A stretch of 45,677 bases of DNA from Candidatus Methanoperedens sp. (GTDB lineage: Archaea > Halobacteriota > Methanosarcinia > Methanosarcinales > Methanoperedenaceae): NCBI GenBank assembly GCA_028715885.1, contig JAQUQX010000012.1, positions 1 through 45,677 on the forward strand, written 5' to 3'. The stretch's first letter is position 1, and each line of letters opens with the position of its first letter. Under the pieces are notes generated by a model. The model did not search any database. It saw only the letters and a list, made by a program, of their open reading frames with translations, and had not been told where the DNA came from. Of this stretch, positions 23,675 to 32,303 are shown piece after piece. Both the position numbers and the translations under genes were made by a program.

Positions 23675-24757
23675 TCAAGCTCTTGCAATTAGGAGAACCT
23701 CCCCATTTTTTTCTTCTTTCTCTTTGCTAAGAACATATTTGTATTTCCTATCTTTTAACTCAACTTCTTGTTTATATTGTTCCAGTAGATTTATTATGAC
23801 TTCTTTTTCAGGTATTCCGGGAGACCTATACGAAACGACCAAAATGCTATCCTGGAACTTTTTAAATAACCTATCAAATGCTTTTTCTATCTCATTCTTA
23901 TTGACCCAGACATTAGATTCTGATTTAAATGGTCTATGCTTATAGGAAAAGTCTATTTTATCATGCCAATTATCGTAATCGACTATTCCCTCCAAGAAAT
24001 GATAAAATTGCTGATAATCCACTCCTACACCTTGCGGAGAAACATAAGGCGTATCAATGTAAACCATATCATAACCATCAGGAACATCGAAAATATCAAA
24101 ATTTAAAGCTTTATTGTGTTTGCCGTTTGAAAATACTGCCTCATTAAATTCCTTACTGAATTTCCTGAAATAATATTGGAATTGTTTATCCCACGTTGCT
24201 TTATTACCAAAACTCCTCGGTACATCTGCAAATCTCACATATAAATTCTTTCTATGAAATAAATTGAAAGGTCTTTTAACCAAACATGACTGTCCAAGCG
24301 CTGCAAAAGCTATTGCTTTTTTATATTTATCTTCTAATTGGTTTATGTTGGTTATCATTATATCGAGGAGGGTATTTTCTTCATCCGTATAATAAATGTC
24401 TTTAAAAGTATCTTGAATAAAAGTTGGGTAGTCAATGCCTTTTTGTTTTGTTAAAATAAACTCTATATCACCATCATTCAACACTACGGAGTTATTTTCT
24501 ATAATAGCCAATGCCACTTGATAGTTAAACCTTAAGATGTCATTGCATGTAACTTCTTTTTGATTCTTCTTTGCATGAAAACCAACGCATGCGGTGCCGC
24601 TGAATGCATCAAGGAAAGTATCAAATTCAAGGTGGCTAATGTTTTTCCAAATCCAATCCACTATTTTCTGTTTACTACCTTGGTATCTAGTCGTAGGAAA
24701 ACTGTAATCGTATGCCTTAACCCCCTTTAAGAGTTGCATTTGGTAATGTTTAGCCAT
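23675..24757 (-). CDS. D12-class adenine-specific DNA methyltransferase
   Basis: A 360-residue N6-adenine methyltransferase of the D12 (Dam/M.EcoRV-like alpha) class. Motif X is 'FPTTRYQGSKQKIVDWI' (20-36), motif I for SAM binding is 'DAFSGTACVG' (50-59) and catalytic motif IV is D235-T-P-Y238, a D-T-P-Y variant of DPPY. The target recognition region lies between motifs I and IV, as usual for the class. It is 52 bp downstream of the restriction endonuclease on the same strand, so the two form a type II restriction-modification pair. It is expected to protect the host site, perhaps the GATATC family (see nuclease). It is AT-rich compared with fic. Confidence 0.9.
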   Translation of the reverse strand: MAKHYQMQLLKGVKAYDYSFPTTRYQGSKQKIVDWIWKNISHLEFDTFLDAFSGTACVGFHAKKNQKEVTCNDILRFNYQVALAIIENNSVVLNDGDIEFILTKQKGIDYPTFIQDTFKDIYYTDEENTLLDIMITNINQLEDKYKKAIAFAALGQSCLVKRPFNLFHRKNLYVRFADVPRSFGNKATWDKQFQYYFRKFSKEFNEAVFSNGKHNKALNFDIFDVPDGYDMVYIDTPYVSPQGVGVDYQQFYHFLEGIVDYDNWHDKIDFSYKHRPFKSESNVWVNKNEIEKAFDRLFKKFQDSILVVSYRSPGIPEKEVIINLLEQYKQEVELKDRKYKYVLSKEKEEKNGEVLLIARA

Positions 24758-24809
24758 AAAGTTTTAGTTGTCTTTTGTTGCATAAAAATGTAACGGTCAT
24801 AAAATTTAT

Positions 24810-25463
24810 TCACTTTAATGAGCGCCCTTTATTTCGCCAAAATTTTAGGAATTCATTCTCCGAATCAAATCCACCTCTTCCATCTTTCAATGCTTGGATG
24901 TTTTTTGCTGAACCTATATGTTTCGTGGTACCTGTTCCAGTGCTTTTAGATGCCATTTTCCATTTAAGATTCACCACGCAATCAATTCCTGATACCATTT
25001 CTTTGCTGTTTTTCCTTGGATCCCATTTATATAAAAACGCAACAATCCAGTGTTCATCAAAATTTCCGTATGGGATACTGCACCCTGCTCTCTTTTCATC
25101 CGGATGGAGAAAATAACCTGCATAACTTCCTATCGTCAAACCAGAAATCCTATCTAGTCCTATTTTTCTGGCTGTTTTTATATCTAAAGCAATTATTTTA
25201 TCTCCAAATATACCTCCTCTAAGTATTGCATCTGGATATTCTCTTGTCGTTGGGGCTCTTATAAGTTCACACTTGTATTTCTTTTTTACAAATTTATCCA
25301 ATATTTCCAGTGCCTTTTGTTCAACAATAGCGGTTATGCAAGTTGAATTCTTGGGGATAGGAATAATATTTTTCCTATCATCAGCAATCCCGATAAAATC
25401 CCACTTGAAATCTGAAAATAATTGTTCTAAATCCTTTTTGAGATTTACTTTTCCACCTAACAT
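24810..25463 (-). CDS. Type II restriction endonuclease related to EcoRV
   Basis: A 217-residue PD-(D/E)xK nuclease that aligns by eye with EcoRV across its length. The active site matches: E48 (EcoRV E45), Y-P-D78 (D74) and A-L-D94-I-K96 (D90/K92). Later blocks also agree: 'IGSYAGYF' against GGYTSF, 'HWIVAFLY' against HWIIGYVY, 'GTGTTKHIGS' against the EcoRV recognition loop GSGNTTNIGS, and 'GGFDSENEFLKFWRN' against GIFDSEDEFLDYWRN. The recognition loop (about 174-182) keeps the Gly/Thr pattern but lacks the first asparagine, so the target may be GATATC or a variant. It is paired with a D12 methyltransferase and divergent from a winged-helix gene, probably its controller. The alignment is from memory. 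Confidence 0.85.
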   Translation of the reverse strand: MLGGKVNLKKDLEQLFSDFKWDFIGIADDRKNIIPIPKNSTCITAIVEQKALEILDKFVKKKYKCELIRAPTTREYPDAILRGGIFGDKIIALDIKTARKIGLDRISGLTIGSYAGYFLHPDEKRAGCSIPYGNFDEHWIVAFLYKWDPRKNSKEMVSGIDCVVNLKWKMASKSTGTGTTKHIGSAKNIQALKDGRGGFDSENEFLKFWRNKGRSLK

Positions 25464-25572
25464 AATGAGGGAGATGGTCAGTTATTTGAAAAGGATTTGT
25501 TGTATAATAGTGCATAATGTTGTAATTTTGTGTAACAAAATAATATATTCTACATCAAATTACGTGAGTATC
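25464..25572. promoter_or_regulatory. Divergent control region of the restriction-modification locus
   Basis: A 109-bp AT-rich region between the nuclease and winged-helix starts. It holds two TGTTGTA copies about 18 bp apart and an imperfect inverted repeat TTGT...ACAA (about 25520-25538), plausible sites for the winged-helix protein. TATA-like stretches face both ways (ATAATATATTC near 25541-25551 toward the + strand). Confidence 0.45.
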
Positions 25573-25890
25573 ATGGAAAATATCCAGAATCTTAATTTAG
25601 AGACTGTTGCTAAAGCACTAAGTGCGGATACTAGATTAAAGATTTTGAAAATTTTAGTCGGTAAAAACTTCTCTTCAATTGAAGTTTATAAAGAATATAA
25701 GAAAAAATTCCATGACGATAAACATCGGGAAACCATCTACAGGGCATTAGAAATTCTGTTAGATGCAGGAATTCTTGATAAGCGTTACGATAAAAAGAAT
25801 AAAAATGTTGTTTACTATATAAAGCACAAAGAATTAACTATAGACTTACTCACTCAAAAATTAAAAATTAAAGACGACACTATTCACTGA
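25573..25890 (+). CDS. Winged-helix regulator, candidate controller of the R-M locus
   Basis: A 105-residue protein starting at the ATG at 25573. The frame stays open upstream, but that part overlaps the nuclease gene and its promoter and is not needed. The N-terminal helix 'ETVAKALSADTRLKILKIL' resembles ArsR/TrmB-like winged helices. It is followed by 'YKKKFHDDKHRETIYRALEILLDAGIL' (recognition helix) and a wing ('RYDKKNKNVVYYIKHKEL'). It has no cysteine metal site and no effector domain. It is divergent from the nuclease across a 109-bp region with repeats, the usual layout for restriction-modification controllers, although classical C-proteins are of the different HTH_3/Xre type. Function as regulator is inferred. 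Confidence 0.75.
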   Translation: MENIQNLNLETVAKALSADTRLKILKILVGKNFSSIEVYKEYKKKFHDDKHRETIYRALEILLDAGILDKRYDKKNKNVVYYIKHKELTIDLLTQKLKIKDDTIH

Positions 25891-25901
25891 GTCTTCAATT
25901 A

Positions 25902-26438
25902 TTAAATATATATCGTGCAGTCAATATCCAGATACATCACGCACGCTTCTCCTTTTCCACCCCAATTTTTAGGATTATCTACATCGATGGTAACGCTCGG
26001 CAAATTCTTAACTGCATTCACCAGGTACTTATTCATCTCAATATTGCACGAGGGCAGGCATATTATATGCTCGCTCACCTGTTTGCATTCCAGCAGCAAT
26101 TCATAGAACGGGTCTATCACCTGCCACGCATAATCCATCTCTCGCCCCATGAACTCGCAGAACTCATCATAATCACTCTTCTGGAAAGCATCGCTCAAAG
26201 CATCTTTTTCAAGAAGCGCAGTGAAGCACTGGATATATACGTCCTGAAAGGACTTGGGCTTAAACGGAAGGTTGAAGGCATCACAGCATACCACCTCAAA
26301 CCCCTGTTTCTTAGCCTGCCTGCAAAGATTCATTTTGACATCGATACCAACAAACAGCGCCCATTCCTTACCTTTTGTATCGTACAGTTTCGAGTGCCCG
26401 CCGCAACTTATTTCAAGGATTGAATCTGGTTTTATCAT
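25902..26438 (-). CDS. SAM-dependent methyltransferase-like protein
   Basis: A 178-residue protein with a short class I methyltransferase core: 'ILEISCGGHSKL' (motif I region), 'FVGIDVKMNLCRQAK' (motif II acidic strand end), 'VVCCDAFNLPFKPKSF' (motif III) and 'DVYIQCF'. The core is smaller than most small-molecule methyltransferases, and the motif I glycine pattern (SCGGHS) is weak, so catalysis is not certain. It converges with the winged-helix gene (11-bp gap) and is divergent from mtd. The substrate is unknown. It may belong to the host rather than to the restriction island, as its codon use is more like mtd. Confidence 0.6.
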   Translation of the reverse strand: MIKPDSILEISCGGHSKLYDTKGKEWALFVGIDVKMNLCRQAKKQGFEVVCCDAFNLPFKPKSFQDVYIQCFTALLEKDALSDAFQKSDYDEFCEFMGREMDYAWQVIDPFYELLLECKQVSEHIICLPSCNIEMNKYLVNAVKNLPSVTIDVDNPKNWGGKGEACVMYLDIDCTIYI

Positions 26439-26581
26439 AAAGATTTCGTTGTGAGTTCGTATTAGTTCGTTGCTAACTTAATCACGGCTGGGTTTATTAA
26501 TTTTTATATATCTTCCAGAATAGCCGAACAATTCCAAAAAACTTATTAACAAACCGTGCGAATCTCATCCTGTGATCAAAT
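26439..26581. promoter_or_regulatory. Promoter region upstream of mtd
   Basis: A 143-bp AT-rich gap between divergent genes. A TATA candidate TTTTTATATATC (about 26500-26511) and a second one, ACTTATTAAC, nearer the gene lie ahead of the mtd ATG at 26582, which lacks a ribosome binding site. A near-repeat of GTTCGT (three copies between 26439 and 26474) lies on the far side and could belong to the methyltransferase-like gene. Confidence 0.4.
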
Positions 26582-27409
26582 ATGGTCGTTAAAATAGGCT
26601 TTATAAAACTTGGAAACTTAGGCACCTCGCAGGTAATAGATTTATTGCTTGATGAGATTGCAGCAAGAGAGGGAATTGCGGTGCGCGTATTCGGAACAGG
26701 CGCAAAGATGGGAAAGGAAGAGGCTGAGGATACAAAATACTTCCTGGACTGGAAGCCCGATTTTGTAGTTATGATAAGCCCCAACTCAAGCGCGCCCGGT
26801 CCAACCGCAGCGCGTGAGATCTATAAAGTCGTTCCCACGATAGTGGTATCGGACGGTCCCACAAAGAAAGAGGACAGGGAGAAACTGGAACAGGCTGGAT
26901 TCGGGTACATAATACTGCCCGTTGACCCCCTGATTGGCGCAAAAAGGGAATTCCTCGACTGTGTTGAGATGGCGTCTTTCAATACCGATGCATTAAAGGT
27001 ATTGTCCGTATGCGGCGCAATCAGGCTTGTGCAAACGGAGATAGACAAGGTCATAGACCAGGTTGCAGCAGGCACAAAGCCGCTGGCTCTCCCCAAGATT
27101 CTTGCCAAACCCGAGAAATGCGTGGATAGCGCAGGATTTGCCAATCCCTATGCGAAGGCAAAAGCCCTCGCAGCTTTGCATATAGCAACCAAGGTCGCAG
27201 AGATTGACTTCCCTGCATGCTTTGTGCTGAAAGAGGTTGACCAGATTGCAACCACAGCAGCAGCGGGACATGAAGCCATGCGTGCAGCGGCAAAGCTGGC
27301 TGACGAGGCGCGCGAAATGGAAAAAGCAAACGACTCGGTCCTGCGAAAGCCTCATGCAAAGGATGGAAGACTGCTCTCCAAGACAGAACTGCTTGAAAAA
27401 CCGCAGTAA
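26582..27409 (+). CDS. mtd: F420-dependent methylenetetrahydromethanopterin dehydrogenase
   Basis: A 275-residue protein that matches Mtd almost end to end: 'VVKIGFIKLGNLGTSQ' at the start, 'FVVMISPNSSAPGPTAAREI', 'IVVSDGPTKK', 'GYIILPVDPLIGAKREFLD', and the end 'KPHAKDGRLLSKTELLEKP'. Family length is about 275-280. The enzyme catalyses reversible hydride transfer between F420H2 and methenyl-H4MPT to give methylene-H4MPT, in the cytoplasm, as part of methanogenesis or of reverse methanogenesis in ANME archaea. It marks the host as a C1/methane archaeon. It is a single-gene unit with its own promoter and a hairpin terminator at 27420. Confidence 0.97.
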   Translation: MVVKIGFIKLGNLGTSQVIDLLLDEIAAREGIAVRVFGTGAKMGKEEAEDTKYFLDWKPDFVVMISPNSSAPGPTAAREIYKVVPTIVVSDGPTKKEDREKLEQAGFGYIILPVDPLIGAKREFLDCVEMASFNTDALKVLSVCGAIRLVQTEIDKVIDQVAAGTKPLALPKILAKPEKCVDSAGFANPYAKAKALAALHIATKVAEIDFPACFVLKEVDQIATTAAAGHEAMRAAAKLADEAREMEKANDSVLRKPHAKDGRLLSKTELLEKPQ

Positions 27410-27419
27410 AACATTATAT

Positions 27420-27451
27420 CAGGAAGTGTTTCACTTCCTGACTCCTTTTTT
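27420..27451 (+). terminator. Hairpin terminator after mtd
   Basis: A nine-pair perfect stem CAGGAAGTG (27420-27428), loop TTT, CACTTCCTG (27432-27440), is followed by a T-run (27445-27451) 10 bp after the mtd stop. This is a classic intrinsic-type terminator for a highly expressed gene. The remaining bases to 27590 hold an AT-rich TATA candidate (AATTTAAATACT, about 27499-27510) for marC. Confidence 0.75.
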
Positions 27452-27590
27452 AAATATTGATTTCAAAGAAGTTATTCATTTTACTGTATGTTTAATAATT
27501 TAAATACTTAGGTTTTTGATTTTCAGTTTTTCCGGCAGACTGAAACAGGCAATCCAAACATTCAATAGCATTTGAAGAATAGTATAATCA

Positions 27591-28223
27591 ATGACCTCAG
27601 ACCTCACGTTCTTCATCTATGCCTTCACATCCATCTTTGCAATAGTCAATCCTGTCAGCGGCGTGATGACTTTCATATCCATGACCTCGAACATGAGCAA
27701 TGCTGACAAAATCTATATTGCAAAGCGGTCGGTACTAATCGCCTGTGTCATTGCAATCATCTTTTCCATATCAGGAGAAATTTTATTAAAACTCTTTAAC
27801 ATCACAGCCGACTCCCTGAGAGTTGCGGGCGGCGTCCTGCTTTTTCTTGTAGCCATTGACATGCTGTTTGCACGGACAACAAGGGAAAGCATCACATCAG
27901 AGGAATTACAAGATGCAGCGCAGAGGGAAAACATTTCGGTATTCCCGATAGCAATGCCCCTATTAACAGGACCTGGGGCTATTACCACAATAATCGTATT
28001 AATAAGGACTGCGGAGAACATCGACTCAAAACTGATGGTTATAGCAGCAATCATACTTACTTTTTTAATCACTTTTTTGATATTCAGGTTTTCCGAATCC
28101 TTTAATAAAGCGGTAGGGATGACGGGCACGCTGGTAATGACAAGAATCATGGGTTTATTCCTCGGGGCTATAGCAGTTGATTTTATTTCAACAGGAATAA
28201 AAGGAATATTCAATCTGGCTTGA
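27591..28223 (+). CDS. MarC-family (UPF0056) integral membrane protein
   Basis: A 210-residue protein with six hydrophobic segments. Family blocks visible are 'FAIVNPVSGVMTFISMT' near the N-terminus, 'RVAGGVLLFLVAIDML' in the middle, 'FPIAMPLLTGPGAIT' before helix 4, and 'RIMGLFLGAIAVDFISTGIKGIF' at the end. MarC proteins were first linked to antibiotic resistance, but that role was not upheld and their transport substrate is unknown. It lies three bases before the pterin gene and so probably heads a three-gene operon with it and cofH. Confidence 0.9.
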   Translation: MTSDLTFFIYAFTSIFAIVNPVSGVMTFISMTSNMSNADKIYIAKRSVLIACVIAIIFSISGEILLKLFNITADSLRVAGGVLLFLVAIDMLFARTTRESITSEELQDAAQRENISVFPIAMPLLTGPGAITTIIVLIRTAENIDSKLMVIAAIILTFLITFLIFRFSESFNKAVGMTGTLVMTRIMGLFLGAIAVDFISTGIKGIFNLA

Positions 28224-28226
28224 GTT

Positions 28227-29705
28227 ATGAAAATACTGGTGGTAACCGGAAAACTTGCAGGGGATACCGTAAAAAAGTCCGTGAAGGACGAAGCTGACGT
28301 TCTTGTACTGGACGTTGAAGTTGCGGCTTTTATTACCCCCGCGCTTTTGCGCCGCTTTCTGCCCGACAAGAAGTATGATTTAATATTGGTTCCAGGTCTT
28401 GCATCCGGGGATTTTTCGGGGTTTGAAAGAGAACTCAATACACCTATCCGATTGGGGCCGAAACATGCCGTTGACCTTGGTTTTGTTCTTTCCTTCGCCG
28501 ATAACCTGAATTTTTCCACAAAAGTGCCGGCATGCGAGCTTCTGGCTGAAAAAAGGCGAAGAAGTGTCTTCGATGGGGTAATCGAACTTGAAAATAATTC
28601 AACAATCCAGCTAACGTTAAAAGGGGTAAGGCTCGGCGGGAATTCCCGGATGAAGGTGATGGCTGAGATAGTGGATGCGGGGCATTTGAGCCGGAGTGAG
28701 TTAACCGATAAAATATTATATTTTGTAGAAAGGGGCGCAGATATCATCGACCTCGGGATTTCCCTCGATACTTCTGCGAATGATGTAAGAGCGGCTGTAA
28801 AAACCGCAAAATCGACAACGCATGTTCCTCTGAGTATCGATACGCTTGACCCAGAGCTAATCAATACAGCCCTTGATTCCGGGATAGATATTGTGCTCAG
28901 CCTGAACTCCGAAAACATAAGCGAAGTAAAAGATAATGTTGCCATGAAATCCGTAGCATCCGTTATAATTCCAGATTGCGTGGAGGATTTGGAAAGTTTG
29001 TTTAACAATATCGAATTAGCCAGGAATTCAGGGATTATGAATATAATCGCCGACCCCGTGCTTGAACCAATTGGTCACGGCATGGCAGAGTCGATTAACA
29101 GGTATTATGAGTTCAGGAAACGCGACACGACAACGCCGCTATTCTTTGGCGCGGGTAATGTGACAGAACTTTTGGACGCCGACTCAATAGGGATTAATGC
29201 TATGCTGTCGGGTATTGCAATGGAGCTTGACGCAAGTATCCTGTTCACTCCGGAATTCAGCCACAAAGCCCATAACAGCGTATTTGAATTAAAAACAGCG
29301 TCTATGATGATGTTGCTCTCAAGAGAAAGGGGTTCGGCTCCCAAAGACCTCGGACTTGACATGCTCGTTATAAAGGAAAAAAGGCGGCGCGAATTTTCCA
29401 GAGTTCCAGAGAATGCAACAGAAGCAAAAAGTAGCGAAAAATGGCATCTTGACCCCGCAGGATGCTTTAAAATTGATATTTCAGATGATGAAATGCGTAA
29501 CGGAAAGCTCAGTACGGGAAAAATTGTTGCAAGGCATGAAAATAAATCAATCACAGGACAAACGGCAAGGGAAGTTATTGATACCATAATAGGGCTCGGG
29601 CTTGTATCCCGGCTTGACCATGCGGCTTATCTGGGGAGAGAGCTAATGAAAGCAGAACTGGCGCTGAAATTCAAGAGGAGCTATTCGCAGGATGACAAAT
29701 TTTGA
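28227..29705 (+). CDS. Dihydropteroate synthase-like protein of methanopterin synthesis
   Basis: A 492-residue protein of the archaeal dihydropteroate synthase-related family (TIGR00284 type). An N-terminal domain of about 140 residues ('MKILVVTGKLAGDTVKKSV', 'YDLILVPGLASGDFS') precedes a TIM barrel with pterin-binding features: 'GADIIDLGISLD', 'VPLSIDTLDPELI', 'IIADPVLEPIGHGM', and 'FFGAGNVTELLDADS' in place of the usual GxSN. It is expected to help join the pterin to the arylamine moiety of tetrahydromethanopterin; the precise reaction in archaea is less settled. The spacing of 3 bp after marC and a 14-bp overlap with cofH indicate one operon for C1 cofactors. Confidence 0.85.
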   Translation: MKILVVTGKLAGDTVKKSVKDEADVLVLDVEVAAFITPALLRRFLPDKKYDLILVPGLASGDFSGFERELNTPIRLGPKHAVDLGFVLSFADNLNFSTKVPACELLAEKRRRSVFDGVIELENNSTIQLTLKGVRLGGNSRMKVMAEIVDAGHLSRSELTDKILYFVERGADIIDLGISLDTSANDVRAAVKTAKSTTHVPLSIDTLDPELINTALDSGIDIVLSLNSENISEVKDNVAMKSVASVIIPDCVEDLESLFNNIELARNSGIMNIIADPVLEPIGHGMAESINRYYEFRKRDTTTPLFFGAGNVTELLDADSIGINAMLSGIAMELDASILFTPEFSHKAHNSVFELKTASMMMLLSRERGSAPKDLGLDMLVIKEKRRREFSRVPENATEAKSSEKWHLDPAGCFKIDISDDEMRNGKLSTGKIVARHENKSITGQTAREVIDTIIGLGLVSRLDHAAYLGRELMKAELALKFKRSYSQDDKF

Positions 29706-30792
29706 ACAAATAAAAAAGTTCGCAGAAGATGACAATATTTCCGGTGTTCTCAGCCGCGCCGACCACGAAACGCTAAATGTAAAAGACGGTGTTGAGATGC
29801 TTGAAAGCGGAAATCTTAACCTTCTGGGCGCAGCAGCGGACGAGCTGCGGAAAAAGAGCGTTGGTGAGCTTGTCACATTCATCGTGGACAGGAACATCAA
29901 TTATACCAATGTCTGCTCATCAAAATGCAAATTCTGCGCATTCTACAGGGAGGCTGGCGCTAAAGATGCATATGTCCTGTCGATTGAGGATATTCTCTCA
30001 AAAGTCGATGAAGCGGTTAAGCTCGGCGCAACCCAGATTCTCCTGCAGGGCGGTTTGAACCCCGACATTCCCGTAGATTATTACGAAGAGATGCTCAGGC
30101 GTGTTAAAAGCAGGTTCAACGTCCAGATGCACGCCTTCTCTCCGCCTGAAATAGTGCATATATCCAAATTATACGGCGCAAGTATCAAGGAAACAATATC
30201 ACGTCTCCATGATGCAGGGCTTGATTCCATACCGGGCGGCGGGGCTGAAATCCTTGATGACCGTGTGCGAAAGAGCATTTCACCCAACAAGATAGGATGG
30301 AAACAGTGGGGAGAGGTAATGCTGGCGGCTCATTCTCTCGGGATTCCCACCACCGCTACGATGGTCTTCGGGCATGCCGAAACGCTTGAGGAAAGAGTAA
30401 AACATATTATACGAGTGCGTGAAATGCAAAAAAAATATAATGGATTTACCGCTTTCATACCATGGAGCTTCCAGTCAGAAAATACACAATTAATCGGCAA
30501 TTCAACAGGCGTGGATTACCTGAAGATGGTAGCAGTATCGCGGATTCTTCTCAACGGGTATATCAAAAATATACAGGCTTCATGGGTGACGCAGGGTCTT
30601 TCTATTGCTCAGGTAGCATTGAATTATGGCGCCAATGACCTCGGTGGAACGATGATTGAGGAGAATGTTGTGAGGGCTGCAGGGGTGCCTTTTCATAGCA
30701 AAAGCATAGAGGAGTTTGTGTATAGCGCAAAGAAATTGGGGCGTCCTGTCGCGAAGCGGGATACGCTGTATAATATCATAGAACGGTATTAA
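29692..30792 (+). CDS. cofH: F420 (Fo) synthase subunit CofH, radical SAM
   Basis: A 366-residue radical SAM enzyme. The cluster motif is C75-S-S-K-C79-K-F-C82 in 'NYTNVCSSKCKFCAF'. Other CofH/MqnC-family features are 'ILLQGGLNPDIPVDYYE', 'PPEIVHISKLYG', 'GLDSIPGGGAEILDD' and 'FIPWSFQSENTQL'. CofH joins a tyrosine-derived fragment to 5-amino-6-ribitylaminouracil; CofG then forms the deazaflavin Fo of coenzyme F420. MqnE/MqnC are the nearest alternatives, but the methanogen setting and neighbouring pterin gene favour CofH. No cofG is in the window. The ATG lies inside the end of the pterin gene (14-bp overlap), so translation is coupled. Confidence 0.9.
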   Translation: MTNFEQIKKFAEDDNISGVLSRADHETLNVKDGVEMLESGNLNLLGAAADELRKKSVGELVTFIVDRNINYTNVCSSKCKFCAFYREAGAKDAYVLSIEDILSKVDEAVKLGATQILLQGGLNPDIPVDYYEEMLRRVKSRFNVQMHAFSPPEIVHISKLYGASIKETISRLHDAGLDSIPGGGAEILDDRVRKSISPNKIGWKQWGEVMLAAHSLGIPTTATMVFGHAETLEERVKHIIRVREMQKKYNGFTAFIPWSFQSENTQLIGNSTGVDYLKMVAVSRILLNGYIKNIQASWVTQGLSIAQVALNYGANDLGGTMIEENVVRAAGVPFHSKSIEEFVYSAKKLGRPVAKRDTLYNIIERY

Positions 30793-30905
30793 TTCTGGTT
30801 TTATTTGAACGCTCTACAGTTTGTTGTTGCGGACTTCGGGGAAAAGCCAGGTAATTACGCAAAGCTCAGTCAGAGCATTCAATTCCAATCCCAAATCTTT
30901 CTTTT

Positions 30906-31964
30906 CTAAGGTGCGTGTAGTCCCGAAACTCCATCCTGCGCTGCGGCAGACCCCAGGGACTTTTCCACATCGTACTCATCAAAAATCTCCCCAACCAGCT
31001 CCTCAAGGATGTCCTCGATGGAAACAAGCCCGATGACATTCATATTATTATCCACTACTATTGAAATATTCATCTTCTTTTGCTGGAGTTCCTTCAATAT
31101 CGAAGAAATCTCCCTTCCTGCTTTAACAATCAGGAGAGGGCGCAAAACCTGGAACGCTTTTATCCTTCCCAGTTCATAGTCCCGAAACTTCAGCAAATCT
31201 TTCGCATAAATCATCCCCACGATATTATCGAAATCCCCTCTATAGACCGGTATTCTCGAATGCCCCGACTTATTAATCAATTCAAGCACAGTGGCAAGCG
31301 TCTCCGATTCTTCTATGCAAATCACCTTGTCTCTGGGGGTCATAACGCCGTGCGCTTTCCCATTGGTAAATTCAAAGACTTTGTGTATCATCTCTCTCTC
31401 GTGTTTTTCAATAGTCCCCTCCTTTTCCCCGACCTTCAGCATCATCTTAATTAATTCCTCTGTAACGAAAGGGTGACTTACCCGCTCTTTCCCTCCGAAA
31501 AGCACGATCATGGAATTTACAATAGTGGTGATAAACCACACAACAGGTCTTAAGATTGTGATTACCGTTACTATGGGATTTGCGATATGCATCGCTATAT
31601 ACTCGGAGTTCCTTGAGGCAAGCGTTTTTGGAAAAACCTCGCCGAAAATAAGGATAAACAGCGTCATGATGCCTGTCGCTATGGCAATCCCCGAGCCTCC
31701 AAAAAATCTCAAAGCCGCATCCGTAGCCAGTACAGAAGCGGTAATATTGACGATATTATTGCCAATCAGTATTGCTGCGAGAAATAACTCCGGGTTTTCA
31801 AGTAATTTTATCAGGGTTTTTGCGTTTTTATTTCCTGTTTCTGCCTGGTGCCTTATGCGTATTTTACTTACTGAAAGAAGCGCGGTCTCCGAGAGGGAGA
31901 AGAAAGCAGAAAATACAATCAGTACGGATATAATTATTATTTCAACTGTAATCCATGAATCCAT
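30906..31964 (-). CDS. CNNM/CorC-like membrane protein with DUF21 and CBS pair
   Basis: About 352 residues from the ATG at 31964. An in-frame TTG seven codons earlier lacks a ribosome site. Residues 5-190 are the DUF21/CNNM transmembrane domain ('FFSLSETALLSVSK', 'ILIGNNIVNI', 'IFGEVFPKTLA'). A CBS pair follows ('VMTPRDKVICI...SGHSRIPVYRG' and 'MNISIVVDNNMNVIGLVSIEDILEELVGEI'), which binds adenine nucleotides and Mg in relatives. The usual C-terminal CorC_HlyC domain is absent. CNNM proteins move or sense Mg2+ and other divalent ions. It is divergent from pcc1 (89-bp gap with TTTTTAAG box) and convergent with cofH across a 113-bp stretch where I see only a T-rich end of cofH. Confidence 0.88.
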   Translation of the reverse strand: MDSWITVEIIIISVLIVFSAFFSLSETALLSVSKIRIRHQAETGNKNAKTLIKLLENPELFLAAILIGNNIVNITASVLATDAALRFFGGSGIAIATGIMTLFILIFGEVFPKTLASRNSEYIAMHIANPIVTVITILRPVVWFITTIVNSMIVLFGGKERVSHPFVTEELIKMMLKVGEKEGTIEKHEREMIHKVFEFTNGKAHGVMTPRDKVICIEESETLATVLELINKSGHSRIPVYRGDFDNIVGMIYAKDLLKFRDYELGRIKAFQVLRPLLIVKAGREISSILKELQQKKMNISIVVDNNMNVIGLVSIEDILEELVGEIFDEYDVEKSLGSAAAQDGVSGLHAP

Positions 31965-32053
31965 CGGGTGTTTGCTCAGTTCCAATAATATCGAGCCAGC
32001 TTAAAAATTTAACTGCAAACATACATATAAACGCAGGTTTTATCAGTATCTTC

Positions 32054-32284
32054 ATGCTTGTGCTCGCAGAATTCGAATTCGAGGCTGGAAGCAATTCGCG
32101 GATAATCTATGAGGCGCTGCTCCCGGAACTTGAGGAAGATTACCAGCGCACAAAAACAGCGCTCAGGTTAGAGAACAATAAACTTATTTTGAACGTGGAA
32201 GCAAACGACATGGTATCGATGAGGGCTGCCCTGAACGGATGGCTTCGGTTGATAAAAATCACGCATGAGATTCTAACTTTGTAA
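32054..32284 (+). CDS. pcc1: KEOPS complex subunit Pcc1
   Basis: A 76-residue protein from the ATG at 32054. A longer frame from 31955 would overlap the divergent promoter and adds a tail absent in the family. It has the Pcc1 beta-alpha-beta plan: 'LVLAEFEFEAGSNSRIIYEALLPE', then 'RTKTALRLENNKLILNVEANDMVSMRAALNGWLRLI'. Pcc1 is the dimerising subunit of KEOPS, which makes the universal t6A37 tRNA modification with Kae1, Bud32 and Cgi121. It lies upstream of prefoldin beta, a pairing commonly seen in archaeal genomes. Confidence 0.85.
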   Translation: MLVLAEFEFEAGSNSRIIYEALLPELEEDYQRTKTALRLENNKLILNVEANDMVSMRAALNGWLRLIKITHEILTL

Positions 32285-32303
32285 TATTAAAGTTTTAAAA
32301 GAA

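Noticed and set aside
23274-23945. Open frame of 223 codons on the + strand opposite fic and the methyltransferase end
   Set aside because: Shadow of the GC-rich fic gene; crosses a gene boundary and has no recognisable domain.
25273-25572. Longer version of the winged-helix protein starting at 25273
   Set aside because: The extra 100 residues overlap the nuclease gene and the divergent promoter; the ATG at 25573 gives a complete domain.
27713-29008. Long open frame (431 codons) on the minus strand across marC and the pterin gene
   Set aside because: It is antisense to two well-supported genes, has a Ser/Thr/Ile-rich shadow composition, no motif and no ribosome site.
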